A stretch of DNA of 64,000 nt, from positions 2,638,501-2,702,500 of the forward strand of contig NZ_CP004388.1 of the NCBI RefSeq assembly GCF_000300235.2. The letters are read 5' to 3'. This document shows positions 45,127-54,703 of the stretch, in pieces (the first letter of the stretch is position 1; every line of letters starts with the position of its first letter). This stretch comes from Thalassospira xiamenensis M-5 = DSM 17429 (GTDB lineage: Bacteria; Pseudomonadota; Alphaproteobacteria; Rhodospirillales; Thalassospiraceae). The notes under the pieces were generated by a model. It searched no databases. It worked only from the letters and a program-made list of their open reading frames with translations, and was not told the origin of the DNA. Both the position numbers and the translations under genes were made by a program.

Positions 45127-46029
45127 CTATCTGCCCGCTTCAAGGTTGTTCAAACATGTCGGAAGGCTTTCCGAAATATCGGGCAGCCCATAATCGAAAG
45201 TATCGGTAAATTTCTGTGTCGACATTATGGAATAGGCTGGACGCTTGGCAATCGTTGGAAAGGCATCCGAATTTACCGGATCAATCCAGCAATTTTTCCC
45301 AGTCCAATTTGCCCCAAACTTCGCAATCGCAGCATCCTGAATACGTTTGGCGAAATCAAACCACGTCATCTGATTATCGGAAACAAGATGGTATGTCCCA
45401 AACCCGTTAAAGTTCAGATCAAGTATCACCGGTAATAATCGCAAGGTCGCATTCGCCAGATCAATTGCCGATGTCGGACATCCATGCTGATCATTCACAA
45501 TCGTCAGAACATCACGTTGGGTCATCAATCCCAGCATCGTTTTGACGAAATTCTTGCCAAACGGGCTGTAAACCCAGGCAGTACGGAAAATAAGGTGGCG
45601 TTTAGTCGCAGCCCTGACCGCGCCTTCGCCTGCCAGCTTGCTGGCACCGTAAACGCCAAGTGGCGCGACCGAATCATCTTCGCAGTATGGTCGCTGTGAC
45701 GCGCCATCAAAAACATAATCGGTTGAAAAATGGATCAGCGGAATATCAAGATCGTCGGCAGCCCGGGCCATCATATCAACAGCATCGCAGTTGATATGAT
45801 AGGCGTTCTCACGATCATTTTCGGCAAGATCAACAGCCGTATAAGCAGCAGCATTGATGATCACATGCGGTTGATTGTCCCGAATGGCCGAAGCAATTGT
45901 CGACAGATCAGATAAATCACACTTGCTTCGATCCAAGAGTGTCAAACGGACTTTCGGAAAAGCCGCGCCACATAGCGCCAGACTTCTTCCCAATTGGCCG
46001 TTTGCGCCAAAGACAAGTGCATTAATCAT
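45127..46029 (-). CDS. rfbD: dTDP-4-dehydrorhamnose reductase
   Basis: A 300-residue NADPH-dependent SDR for the last step of dTDP-L-rhamnose synthesis. FGANGQLGRSL binds cofactor, STDYVFDG holds the catalytic Thr/Ser region, and YGASKLAGE gives Tyr and Lys. The ATG at 46029 is used; a GTG one codon earlier is equivalent. It begins three bases after rfbB ends. Confidence 0.95.
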   Translation of the reverse strand: MINALVFGANGQLGRSLALCGAAFPKVRLTLLDRSKCDLSDLSTIASAIRDNQPHVIINAAAYTAVDLAENDRENAYHINCDAVDMMARAADDLDIPLIHFSTDYVFDGASQRPYCEDDSVAPLGVYGASKLAGEGAVRAATKRHLIFRTAWVYSPFGKNFVKTMLGLMTQRDVLTIVNDQHGCPTSAIDLANATLRLLPVILDLNFNGFGTYHLVSDNQMTWFDFAKRIQDAAIAKFGANWTGKNCWIDPVNSDAFPTIAKRPAYSIMSTQKFTDTFDYGLPDISESLPTCLNNLEAGR

Positions 46030-46031
46030 CA

Positions 46032-47087
46032 CTATTTCACCGTTCCGAGCCGCTCACCTGCATATTTATCTTTCAGGATGGGCTCCCACCACGCCCGATT
46101 TGCCAGATACCATTTCACTGTCTGCTCCAGACCGCTTTCAAAGCTGTGTTTTGGTTCCCAGCCAAGCTCGTCGCGTATCTTCGATGGATCAATCGCATAC
46201 CGCCAGTCATGCCCCGGGCGGTCGGTCACGAACCGAATCTGCGCCTCAAAGTCACCTGTCACAGCATCGGGCTGAAACCGCGACACAACATCAAAGATGC
46301 TGCGCACGACATCAATATTTGCAACTTCGTTGCAACCACCGACATTGTATTTCTCGCCAATTCGTCCCTCGGTCAAAATGGTAAAAAGCGCGTCTGCATG
46401 GTCTTGAACATGAAGCCAGTCCCGCGTGTTTTTGCCATCGCCATAAACCGGCAACGCCTTGCCATGCAAGACATTCAGGATCATCAGGGGGATCAGCTTC
46501 TCGGGGAATTGATAGGGCCCGTAATTGTTCGAACAATTGCTGATAATCACCGGCAACCCATACGTATGATGCCAGGCGCGCACCAGGTAATCCGATCCCG
46601 CCTTGCTTGCAGAATATGGCGAATTGGGCGCATAGGGGGTTTCTTCTGTAAAAAGCCCCTCGTCCCCAAGCGAACCATACACCTCGTCAGTCGAAATATG
46701 ATGAAACCGGAAAGTCGACCGTCGTTCAGCAGATAAGCTGTTGAAATAATCCCGTGCTGCTTCCAGCAGGGTGAATGTACCAACAAGATTCGTCTGAATA
46801 AATTCAGCCGGCCCGTCAATCGAACGGTCTACATGGCTTTCTGCCGCCAGATGCATCACAGCATCGGGTTGAAAACCTTCAAAGACCCGGTCAAGTTCCG
46901 CCCGGTTGCAGATATCCTGTTTTACGAAACAGTAGTTGGGTAGCGAAGAAACACTTTCAACAGTGCGCAAATCGGCCGCATATGTCAGCTTATCAAGGTT
47001 GAGAACCTCGATCTTTTTCTGCCCGGCCAAAAGCCGGCAGACCGCCGCCCCGATAAACCCTGCACCACCTGTCACAATGACTTTCAT
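46032..47087 (-). CDS. rfbB: dTDP-glucose 4,6-dehydratase
   Basis: A 351-residue NAD-dependent SDR, second step of the pathway. [13 protein letters not shown] binds [28 protein letters not shown] and [15 protein letters not shown] give the active site. The ATG at 47087 begins [11 protein letters not shown]; an upstream in-frame start would add seven poorly matching residues. Follows glmS by 44 bases. Confidence 0.97.
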   Translation of the reverse strand: MKVIVTGGAGFIGAAVCRLLAGQKKIEVLNLDKLTYAADLRTVESVSSLPNYCFVKQDICNRAELDRVFEGFQPDAVMHLAAESHVDRSIDGPAEFIQTNLVGTFTLLEAARDYFNSLSAERRSTFRFHHISTDEVYGSLGDEGLFTEETPYAPNSPYSASKAGSDYLVRAWHHTYGLPVIISNCSNNYGPYQFPEKLIPLMILNVLHGKALPVYGDGKNTRDWLHVQDHADALFTILTEGRIGEKYNVGGCNEVANIDVVRSIFDVVSRFQPDAVTGDFEAQIRFVTDRPGHDWRYAIDPSKIRDELGWEPKHSFESGLEQTVKWYLANRAWWEPILKDKYAGERLGTVK

Positions 47088-47131
47088 AGGCCCCGCCCGT
47101 TTATCCAACTTTGTCGCCAGAAATATCGACT

Positions 47132-48955
47132 TTATTCCACCGTAACCGACTTGGCGAGGTTACGGGGCTGATCGACATCCGTGCCCTTGTGAACCGCCAC
47201 ATGATAGGCCAGCATCTGAACCGGAATCGTATAAAGGATCGGTGCGACGAAGTCCGCAACCTTTGGCAGCTCGACCGTGGCGGATGCCATATCGCCAAGC
47301 TTCGCAAGTCCCTCTGCATCAGACAGGAAAATTACCCGTCCGCCGCGTGCGGCCGCTTCCTGCATGTTCGATGCAGTTTTTTCAAAAAGTTCGTCGGAAG
47401 GTGCAATCACGATGATCGGAACCGACTGATCAATCAGGGCAATCGGGCCGTGCTTCATCTCGCCCGCCGCATAGCCTTCGGCGTGGATATAGGAAATTTC
47501 CTTGAGCTTCAGCGCCCCTTCCATCGCAATCGGATAGCCAAGGCCGCGGCCGATATAAAGCACATCGCGCGCATCAGCGATATTGATCGCAAGTTCACGG
47601 ATTTCATCGTCATGATGAAGGACTTCGGCCGCATGTTTTGGCACTTCGGTCAGCGCGTTGACGATGGCGGCTTCCTCGTCCTTGTCCAGCGTCCCGTTAT
47701 CGCGCCCGATCGTCACGGCAAGGCAGGCCAGAACAGTCAATTGCGTGGTAAAGGCCTTGGTCGATGCGACACCGATTTCCGGCCCGGCATAGGTCAGCAA
47801 GACCACATCGCTTTCGCGTGCAATCGTGCTTTCGGCCACATTGACGATGGAAACAATTTTCTGCCCCTTGGACTTCGCATAACGAAGGGCAGCCAAGGTA
47901 TCAAGCGTCTCGCCGGATTGCGAAAGAAACAGCGCAACGCCCCCTTTTGGAAGCGGCGGGCACCGATAGCGGAATTCAGACGCGATATCGACATCAACGC
48001 CAAGCCCGGCATAGCGTTCGATCCAGTGCTTTGCCACCATTCCGGCATAGAAGGACGTGCCGCACGCCACAATCGTCAACCGGCTGACATCGTTAAACGA
48101 AAACGGCATATCGGGCAGCTTGATCGTCCGCGTCGCCGGATTGATGAAGGCATGCAACGTGTCGCCAATCACGGCTGGCTGTTCGAAAATTTCCTTCTGC
48201 ATGAAATGGTTATAGTTACCCTTGCCCATCATGGCACCGGAAACAGCCGAAAGCTTTGTTTCACGGGTAACGTCATTGTCATGCTCGTCACGGACCTGAA
48301 CACCATCGCGGGTCACTTCGACCCAATCACCTTCCTCAAGGTAAATCAGCCTGTTGGTCAGATGCGACAGTGCCATCGCGTCCGAGCCAAGATACATCTC
48401 GCCCTCACCCAAACCAACCGCAAGCGGCGTGCCACGGCGCGCGCCAAAAATCACGTCATGCTGCCCGGCAATCATGATTACCAGCGCAAAGGCCCCCTCA
48501 ATCCGATGTAATGTGGCGGCGACTGCGTCACGCGGGGTTTTGCCCTGATCAAGGAAGTCGGAAACCAGATGCACAATCACTTCAGTGTCGGTATCAGTGG
48601 CAAAAACCCGGCCCTTGCCGGAGAGCTCAGCCTTGATTTCCTGATAATTTTCGATGATGCCGTTATGCACCACGGCAACCTTGCCATCGGTGTGCGGATG
48701 GGCGTTGTTTTCGGTCGGAACCCCATGCGTCGCCCAGCGGGTGTGACCAATGCCGACATCCCCCGCCAGCGGCATTTCCGCAAGACGGTTGGCAAGATTT
48801 ATCAGCTTGCCTTCGGCCCGGCGGCGATCAATATGACCGTTAACAAGGGTCGCAATCCCGGCACTGTCATAGCCCCGATATTCAAGCCGTTTAAGCCCCT
48901 CAAGAATACGGTCGCTGACGCTGTCCTTGCCAATAATGCCGATAATCCCGCACAT
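47132..48955 (-). CDS. glmS: Glucosamine-6-phosphate synthase (isomerizing)
   Basis: A 607-residue two-domain enzyme that makes glucosamine-6-phosphate from fructose-6-phosphate and glutamine. MCGIIGIIG exposes the Cys glutaminase nucleophile after Met removal; two SIS domains follow, with [17 protein letters not shown] in the first; the C-terminus ends [10 protein letters not shown] as usual. It feeds GlmU encoded 64 bases upstream. I see no ribozyme-like leader. Confidence 0.97.
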   Translation of the reverse strand: MCGIIGIIGKDSVSDRILEGLKRLEYRGYDSAGIATLVNGHIDRRRAEGKLINLANRLAEMPLAGDVGIGHTRWATHGVPTENNAHPHTDGKVAVVHNGIIENYQEIKAELSGKGRVFATDTDTEVIVHLVSDFLDQGKTPRDAVAATLHRIEGAFALVIMIAGQHDVIFGARRGTPLAVGLGEGEMYLGSDAMALSHLTNRLIYLEEGDWVEVTRDGVQVRDEHDNDVTRETKLSAVSGAMMGKGNYNHFMQKEIFEQPAVIGDTLHAFINPATRTIKLPDMPFSFNDVSRLTIVACGTSFYAGMVAKHWIERYAGLGVDVDIASEFRYRCPPLPKGGVALFLSQSGETLDTLAALRYAKSKGQKIVSIVNVAESTIARESDVVLLTYAGPEIGVASTKAFTTQLTVLACLAVTIGRDNGTLDKDEEAAIVNALTEVPKHAAEVLHHDDEIRELAINIADARDVLYIGRGLGYPIAMEGALKLKEISYIHAEGYAAGEMKHGPIALIDQSVPIIVIAPSDELFEKTASNMQEAAARGGRVIFLSDAEGLAKLGDMASATVELPKVADFVAPILYTIPVQMLAYHVAVHKGTDVDQPRNLAKSVTVE

Positions 48956-49019
48956 AGTTATTATCTTCCCCGTCGAAATTTTGCCCGTCGCGCACGCAAA
49001 TGCCGCGCGTTAATTGCCG

Positions 49020-50363
49020 TTACTTACCCAAAAGGGCCTTCATCTTCTCGCGAAATACCCGCGCCCAGCCCGGTTTATCAAGCCGTTGCGCACGCTCTAT
49101 CACCAAGGCATCGGCTTCGACCGTTCCGGTAATCGTGCTGCCCGCACCAATAATGGCACCGTCGCCGATGGATACGGGGGCGACCAGTGCCGAATTGGAA
49201 CCGATAAATGCACCGGCCCCGATATCGGTATGTTGTTTGCGGTATCCGTCGTAATTGCATGTGATGGTTCCGGCCCCGATATTGGCCTTTGCCCCGACAC
49301 GGGCATCACCGATATAGCTGAGGTGATTGACCTTCGCCCCGTCTTCAACAACAGCCTTTTTGATCTCGACAAAATTTCCAACCCTGGCACCGGCACCAAT
49401 TTCCGCGCCCGGTCGCAAACGGGCATAGGGCCCGATATCGGCTTTGTCCCCCACCACACAGCTTTCAAGATGGCTGAAGGCCTTGATCGTTACCTCATCG
49501 CCAACCGTAACACCGGGACCGAAAAACACATTCGGCTCGATAACAACATCCCGGCCCAATCTGGTGTCGCTGGCCAGATAGACCGAACCCGGATCAATCA
49601 AGGTCGCGCCATTCACCATTGCCACCTCGCGCAGGCGTGACTGCATAATCGCTTCGGCCACGGCAAGCTGGCTTCTGGAATTCACACCAAGCGTTTCTTC
49701 CTCAGCGACCTCAACAGCAACGCAACTATTGCCGTTGGCACGCGCCACCTCGACCGCATCGGTCAGGTAATATTCGCCCTTTGCATTGGCATTTCCAATC
49801 GCTTCAAGGGTTTCAATCATGCTTTCAGCACGGAAGCACATCACACCGGAATTGCAAAAATTGATCGCACGTTGCGTTTCGTCACATTCCTTGTCTTCAA
49901 CAATCGCCAGCAACTCACCATTTGCCGGATCGGTCACAAGGCGGCCATAGCCGGTCGGGTCTTCGGGGCGGAACCCCAGAACCGCAACCGCGTGATCGCC
50001 ATGCTCGCGTGCCGCGACAAGGCGTGAGAGGGTTTCGGTAGTAAAAAGCGGACTGTCGGCATAAAGCACAAGCACATTGCCCGTAAGGCCACGAAGGGCC
50101 TCTTTGGCGGCAAGAACCGCATGTGCGGTTCCAAGTCGATCCGTTTGTTCGAATGTCGAATGCGGGGAGACGGCCTCAATCAGCTTGGGCATATCCGGCC
50201 CGACAACAACCATGGTTTTGGTTGCGTTCAGATGGGCCGCCGTATCAATCACATGATTGACCATCGGTTTGCCTGCTATCTTGTGCATGACCTTGGGGAT
50301 CGCGCTTTTCATTCGCGTTCCCATACCCGCAGCCAGAACCACCACACTTAATTCACGCGACAT
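49020..50363 (-). CDS. glmU: Bifunctional UDP-GlcNAc pyrophosphorylase / GlcN-1-P acetyltransferase
   Basis: A 447-residue enzyme for the last two steps to UDP-GlcNAc. The N-terminal uridyltransferase has VVLAAGMGTRMKSAIPK; the C-terminal half is a left-handed beta helix of hexapeptide repeats with the acetyltransferase active site near NYDGYRKQHTDIGAGAFIGS. Its product supplies peptidoglycan and lipid A. It heads the run glmU-glmS-rfbB-rfbD-rfbA. Confidence 0.97.
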   Translation of the reverse strand: MSRELSVVVLAAGMGTRMKSAIPKVMHKIAGKPMVNHVIDTAAHLNATKTMVVVGPDMPKLIEAVSPHSTFEQTDRLGTAHAVLAAKEALRGLTGNVLVLYADSPLFTTETLSRLVAAREHGDHAVAVLGFRPEDPTGYGRLVTDPANGELLAIVEDKECDETQRAINFCNSGVMCFRAESMIETLEAIGNANAKGEYYLTDAVEVARANGNSCVAVEVAEEETLGVNSRSQLAVAEAIMQSRLREVAMVNGATLIDPGSVYLASDTRLGRDVVIEPNVFFGPGVTVGDEVTIKAFSHLESCVVGDKADIGPYARLRPGAEIGAGARVGNFVEIKKAVVEDGAKVNHLSYIGDARVGAKANIGAGTITCNYDGYRKQHTDIGAGAFIGSNSALVAPVSIGDGAIIGAGSTITGTVEADALVIERAQRLDKPGWARVFREKMKALLGK

Positions 50364-50608
50364 GCTTTAACCCTGTTGTGCCATGCGTTACACGGCGTCC
50401 CCTTTGTTTTCGATCCGGTCACGATATGCCGGTCCGAACCTTTCACAGCCGATTTGAAGCAACTCCTAACCTATAATCCCCAAAGGCAAAAGCCCCGAAA
50501 GAATCACGTTTTGTTACTTCGTGTTAGCAGATGTTACCGTTTGTTAATGACACCATTTCGGTTAAGGTCCGATAAATCGATATTCGTTTTCAAAGGCAGC
50601 ATCGCAAA

Positions 50609-51292
50609 ATGGCAAAATTCATCCTGTTCGATCTTGACGGCACCCTGATTGACGGGGTGGATGATCTGCTGTTTGCGATGAACGAAACCCTCGCCGCTCA
50701 CGACCTTACGCCACTTGCTCGTCCCGAACTGGAAGCCATGCTGGGCGATGGCACCAAAATGCTGACCAAACGGGCGTTTGATGCACGCGGTGTCACGATT
50801 GATGGTCAACAGCTCGATGACTGCGAAGGCGATTTCACCACACGTTATATCGACACCGACTATGGCAATACCCGCCTGTTTGAAAATGCCGAAGCAACCC
50901 TTCGAGATCTGGCATCAGATGGCTGGATCATTGGTCTGGCATCAAACAAACCGACCGCACCCTGCAAACGCATCCTTGAACGGCTGGGTGTCTCCGACCT
51001 GTTTGCCGTGATTGCCGGCGGCGATGCAACGCACGTTAAAAAGCCCGACGGCGCTCATTTGGCATTCGCCCTTGATCAAGCCGGATATGACCGGGCACGC
51101 GGCGATATCGCGATCATGGTTGGCGATCATGCCAATGATGTGAATGCCGCACGCGATTTCGGCATTCCGGCCATTGCGGTGGCCTTTGAAGTCGACGATA
51201 CACGTGCAAAAAATCTCGCCGCAGATGGGGTTGTCACTGCATTTGAAAACCTGCCCGACGAGATCGGAAAAATCGTCAAACAGGCTGCTTGA
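50609..51292 (+). CDS. gph: HAD hydrolase, phosphoglycolate phosphatase-like
   Basis: A 227-residue HAD phosphatase. FDLDGTLIDG holds the nucleophile and acid Asp pair; GLASNKPTAPCKRILERLG is motif II, KKPDGAHL supplies the motif III Lys, and MVGDHANDVNAARDFG motif IV. A helical cap lies between motifs I and II. It resembles Gph, which clears 2-phosphoglycolate from DNA repair or oxygenase side reactions. Other small phosphate esters are possible. Its stop codon overlaps the -35 box of the tRNA-Val promoter. Confidence 0.85.
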   Translation: MAKFILFDLDGTLIDGVDDLLFAMNETLAAHDLTPLARPELEAMLGDGTKMLTKRAFDARGVTIDGQQLDDCEGDFTTRYIDTDYGNTRLFENAEATLRDLASDGWIIGLASNKPTAPCKRILERLGVSDLFAVIAGGDATHVKKPDGAHLAFALDQAGYDRARGDIAIMVGDHANDVNAARDFGIPAIAVAFEVDDTRAKNLAADGVVTAFENLPDEIGKIVKQAA

Positions 51293-51317
51293 CACCCCCT
51301 GATCACCCCCTTATAAC
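51289..51317 (+). promoter_or_regulatory. Strong promoter of tRNA-Val
   Basis: A perfect TTGACA (51289-51294), 17-base spacer and TATAAC (51312-51317), followed by a GC-rich discriminator (CCCGCGC) typical of stringently controlled stable-RNA promoters. The -35 box includes the stop codon of gph. Confidence 0.8.
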
Positions 51318-51371
51318 CCCGCGCTACCGATGGAAAGCAAGCTGCCCAACCGGGCCGCGATTTCCGTTTTC

Positions 51372-51448
51372 GGGCGTATAGCTCAGTTGGTTAGAGCGTT
51401 CCCTTCACACGGGAGAGGTCACAAGTTCGAATCTTGTTACGCCCACCA
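51372..51448 (+). tRNA. tRNA-Val (anticodon CAC)
   Basis: A complete 77-base cloverleaf: acceptor GGGCGTA/TACGCCC, D arm GCTC/GAGC, anticodon stem TTCCC/GGGAG with loop TTCACAC (anticodon CAC, reading GUG), T arm ACAAG TTCGAAT CTTGT, discriminator A and an encoded CCA end. Confidence 0.96.
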
Positions 51449-51479
51449 TTTTTTCCATAAAACTTAAATCGTCATACCG

Positions 51480-51495
51480 TTCCCTGAACAGGGAA
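51480..51495 (+). terminator. Hairpin downstream of tRNA-Val
   Basis: TTCCCTG, AA, CAGGGAA is a perfect seven-pair hairpin 31 bases after the tRNA, followed at a distance by CATTTTCC. It is a plausible but weak terminator for the tRNA transcript. Confidence 0.4.
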
Positions 51496-51523
51496 GCAGG
51501 CTGCATTTTCCTCTCTGGAGAAT

Positions 51524-51557
51524 AAAAAAACCGGTCAGCAATTTCCTGCCGACCGGT
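51524..51557 (-). terminator. Terminator of the sugar-acid dehydratase gene
   Basis: On minus ACCGGTCGGC, eight-base loop and GCTGACCGGT (one mismatch) followed by seven T residues. It ends the chvE-gguA-gguB-dehydratase region. Confidence 0.85.
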
Positions 51558-51602
51558 CGGGAGTGCGCAATCAACGCTATCGCGTCTTGCGGGAGCTTTG
51601 GC

Positions 51603-53351
51603 CTAATGGCTGTCTTTCGGGATCGCCTTGCCGCGATGACCGACGAGGAAGTCGAAATCGGCCCCCTTGTCCGCGCCAATGACGCTTTTGTAATACAGCG
51701 ATGCATAACCGCTTTCCGGTACCGGCACCGTCGATTTCCAATTATCAAGGCGCTTCTTAAGCTCCTCGTCACTGATATCGAGATGCAGTTTGCGGTTTGG
51801 CACATCCAGTTCAATCATGTCGCCATTCTGCACCACCGCCAACGGGCCGCCAGCAGCCGCTTCGGGGGAGGTATGCAGAACCACCGTGCCATATGCCGTG
51901 CCGCTCATACGGGCATCGGAAATACGCACCATGTCGGTAATGCCCTTGCGTAACACCTTGGGCGGCAAGCCCATATTGCCGACTTCGGCCATGCCCGGAT
52001 AGCCTTTCGGCCCGCAGTTTTTCAGAACCATGATGCAGTTTTCATCGATATCAAGGCTTTCGTCATAGATCTTGGCCTTGTAATCATCAATGTCCTCAAA
52101 CACCACGGCACGACCACGATGGGTGAGCAAGGAAGCTGTTGCCGCCGACGGCTTCAACACCGCACCATTGGGCGCAAGGTTGCCTTTGACAACCGCGATG
52201 CCACCGCTTTGGGTCAGGGCCTTTTCGAACGGGCGAATGACATCGTCATTCCAGTTCTGAACATCCTTGACCTGATCCCACATGGTGTCGCCTGAAACGG
52301 TCAAAGCATCATTATGCAGCTTGCCCGCCTCGCCCAGTGCCTTGATGACCACCGGTAAACCACCGGCATAGAAGAATTCCTCCATCAGGTATTTGCCCGA
52401 TGGCTGCAGATTCACAATCGTCGGAATATCACGACCCAGACGGTCCCAATCATCAAGTGTCAGGTCGATGCCAACACGACCGGCAATGGCGAGCAAATGG
52501 ATCACAGCATTGGTCGAACCACCAATCGCCCCATTGACCCGGATCGCATTTTCAAACGCTTCCTTGGTCATAACATCGGATGGTTTCAGGTCGTCCTTGA
52601 CCATCTGCACGATCCGGCGGCCGGTCACATGCGCCATCACGCGGCGACGGCTATCCACGGCCGGAATCGCGGCATTGCCCGAAAGCGCCATGCCCAGTGC
52701 TTCGGCCATGCTGGCCATGGTGGATGCGGTGCCCATCGTATTGCATGAACCGGGCGAACGCGACATGGCGATTTCGGCTTCAAGGAAATCCTCGGTGCTG
52801 ATCTTGCCGGCCTTGCGGTCTTCGGAAAGCTGCCAAAGCGACGTGCCCGAACCGATATCCTGACCGCGCCATTTACCGTTCAGCATCGGCCCGCCGGTGA
52901 CCACAATCGCCGGGATATCAACACTTGCAGCCCCCATCAAAAGGGCTGGGGTGGTTTTATCGCAGCCCACCATCAGAACCACACCGTCAAGCGGCGTTCC
53001 GCGCAGCGCTTCCTCGACATCCATCGCGCACAAATTACGGAACATCATGGCGGTCGGGCGCAATGTGCTCTCGCCCGGCGAGAAAACCGGGAATTCAAGC
53101 GGTAAACCACCAGCTTCGTAAATACCGTGTTTGACGCGTTCCGCCAGATCGCGCAAATGCGCGTTGCAGGGCGTCAACTGCGACCAGGTATTGCAAATCC
53201 CGATCACCGGACGACCGTCAAACAGGTCCGATGGCAGGCCCTGGTTCTTCATCCAGCTGCGGTGATAGATATTGTCCTTGCTGGTTCCGCCGAACCAGCC
53301 TTCCTGCGAACGCAGGACGCGGGGCCATGCTGCCGGTTTGAACTTCGTCAT
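51603..53351 (-). CDS. IlvD/Edd-family sugar-acid dehydratase (L-arabonate dehydratase-like)
   Basis: A 582-residue iron-sulfur dehydratase. Cluster cysteines appear in GICNTWSQ, VGCDKTTPALLMGA and SRSPGSCNTMGTASTM; SGTAYGTVVLHTSPEAA is the conserved C-terminal lid. The W-rich N-terminus (LRSQEGWFGGTSKDNIYHRSW) belongs to the sugar-acid branch, such as L-arabonate or D-xylonate dehydratase, not to true IlvD. Its place behind a ChvE-type sugar transporter supports breakdown of an oxidised pentose or galactose. Exact substrate is inferred only. Confidence 0.85.
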   Translation of the reverse strand: MTKFKPAAWPRVLRSQEGWFGGTSKDNIYHRSWMKNQGLPSDLFDGRPVIGICNTWSQLTPCNAHLRDLAERVKHGIYEAGGLPLEFPVFSPGESTLRPTAMMFRNLCAMDVEEALRGTPLDGVVLMVGCDKTTPALLMGAASVDIPAIVVTGGPMLNGKWRGQDIGSGTSLWQLSEDRKAGKISTEDFLEAEIAMSRSPGSCNTMGTASTMASMAEALGMALSGNAAIPAVDSRRRVMAHVTGRRIVQMVKDDLKPSDVMTKEAFENAIRVNGAIGGSTNAVIHLLAIAGRVGIDLTLDDWDRLGRDIPTIVNLQPSGKYLMEEFFYAGGLPVVIKALGEAGKLHNDALTVSGDTMWDQVKDVQNWNDDVIRPFEKALTQSGGIAVVKGNLAPNGAVLKPSAATASLLTHRGRAVVFEDIDDYKAKIYDESLDIDENCIMVLKNCGPKGYPGMAEVGNMGLPPKVLRKGITDMVRISDARMSGTAYGTVVLHTSPEAAAGGPLAVVQNGDMIELDVPNRKLHLDISDEELKKRLDNWKSTVPVPESGYASLYYKSVIGADKGADFDFLVGHRGKAIPKDSH

Positions 53352-53390
53352 GCCCGTTCTCCTTTATGAGTTTTTATCGAGACGGGTCCG

Positions 53391-53419
53391 ATTCCATATG
53401 GATGTGGCATTCCATATGG
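53391..53419. repeat. Tandem ATTCCATATGG repeats upstream of the dehydratase gene
   Basis: Two exact copies of ATTCCATATGG (53391-53401 and 53409-53419), start to start 18 bases, each containing the palindrome CCATATGG. They lie 40-68 bases upstream of the dehydratase start codon, in the gap after gguB. Confidence 0.6.
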
Positions 53420-53504
53420 GGGACTTTGAACGGCATGGCTTTGCAATTGCTTTATCCAAGCAACTGATCCTGTCAGAACCGTGCCGTTCCTCGTCTGCAT
53501 GTTG

Positions 53505-54692
53505 TTACGCTTTGTTCTTGTTATAGACGTCAAAGATCACAGCCGCGAGCAGCACCAGACCCTTGATGACCTGCTGCCAGTCGATACCGACGCCAATGAT
53601 CGACATGCCGTTATTCATGACACCCATGATCAACGCGCCAACCACCGCACCGATCACCTTGCCAACCCCGCCCGACATCGATGCGCCACCGATAAACACG
53701 GCTGCAATCACATCAAGCTCGAACGCAAGACCGGCTTTCGGGGTTGCCGTATTCAAACGCGCGGCAAACACAAGACCGGCGAGCGCGGCCAGCATGCCCA
53801 TATTGGCAAAGGTCAGGAAGGTCAGGCGTTTCGTATTGATGCCCGAAAGCTTGGCGGCTTTTTCATTCCCGCCCAGCGCATAGATACGGCGACCAAGCGT
53901 TGTGCTGTTGGTGATGAAGGTGAATATCGCAATCAGAAGCGCCATCACGATCAAAACGTTCGGCAACCCGCGATAGGTTGACAAAAGATAGGTGACATAA
54001 AGTATCGCGATACCGGCAATCGCATGTTTGGCGGCAAAGAACGCGATCGGCTCTTCGACTTCGGCGAACTTCGCCTGCTTGGCGCGTGCCCGCAGACCAA
54101 GAACCGGCAGGATCACCGCAATTGCAACGCCCAGAACCATCGAAAAGATGTTAAACCGGCCTTCGATCAAACCGGCAAAGAAATCGGGAAGAAAACCCGA
54201 AGACATCGCCTGGAAGCTGTCAGGGAACGGACCAACCGATGCCCCGCCCAGAAGCGCCAGCGTCAAACCTTTAAACACCAGCATACCGGCCAGCGTCACG
54301 ATAAAGGACGGAATGCGCCAATAGGCAACCCAGTATCCTTGGGCGGCACCGATAATCGCACCGACGATCAGACAGGCCGGGATCACAATAATCGTCGGCA
54401 AATCCCAATGGACAATCATCACCGCAGCAAGCGCACCGATAAAGCCGACGACCGATCCAACCGAAAGATCGATATGGCCGCCGACAATCACCAGCAGCAT
54501 GCCCACTGCCATGATGATAATATAGCTGTTCTGAAGGAACAGGTTGGTCAGGTTGACCGGTTTAAGCATCACGCCATCGGTCATCACCTGGAAGAAGGCC
54601 AGAATCGCGATCAGCGCGACCACCATGCCATATTCGCGCATATGCGTGCGCAGGTAATAACCCATCGATTTGCTGCTAGAAGTATCCGTCAT
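53505..54692 (-). CDS. gguB: Sugar ABC transporter permease GguB
   Basis: A 395-residue polytopic permease of the ribose/xylose (CUT2) class, with VGGHIDLSVGSVVGF near the first helices and GGASMSGGVGKVIGAVVGALIMGVMNNG near the end. Together with ChvE and GguA it imports aldoses such as galactose, arabinose and glucose. It starts 11 bases after gguA. XylH is the closest alternative name. Confidence 0.9.
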   Translation of the reverse strand: MTDTSSSKSMGYYLRTHMREYGMVVALIAILAFFQVMTDGVMLKPVNLTNLFLQNSYIIIMAVGMLLVIVGGHIDLSVGSVVGFIGALAAVMIVHWDLPTIIVIPACLIVGAIIGAAQGYWVAYWRIPSFIVTLAGMLVFKGLTLALLGGASVGPFPDSFQAMSSGFLPDFFAGLIEGRFNIFSMVLGVAIAVILPVLGLRARAKQAKFAEVEEPIAFFAAKHAIAGIAILYVTYLLSTYRGLPNVLIVMALLIAIFTFITNSTTLGRRIYALGGNEKAAKLSGINTKRLTFLTFANMGMLAALAGLVFAARLNTATPKAGLAFELDVIAAVFIGGASMSGGVGKVIGAVVGALIMGVMNNGMSIIGVGIDWQQVIKGLVLLAAVIFDVYNKNKA

Positions 54693-54703
54693 TGTCTGCT
54701 TCC

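Noticed and set aside
47111..48511. Open frame of about 466 codons on plus opposite glmS
   Set aside because: It is a mirror of the glmS codon pattern, without recognisable motifs.
48956..49019. glmS ribozyme or GlmZ-type control upstream of glmS
   Set aside because: The gap to glmU is only 64 bases and shows no ribozyme core; that ribozyme is typical of Gram-positive bacteria.
51603..53351. Dihydroxy-acid dehydratase IlvD of branched-chain amino-acid synthesis
   Set aside because: The N-terminal sequence and the sugar-transporter context match the sugar-acid dehydratase branch better; no ilv genes are nearby.
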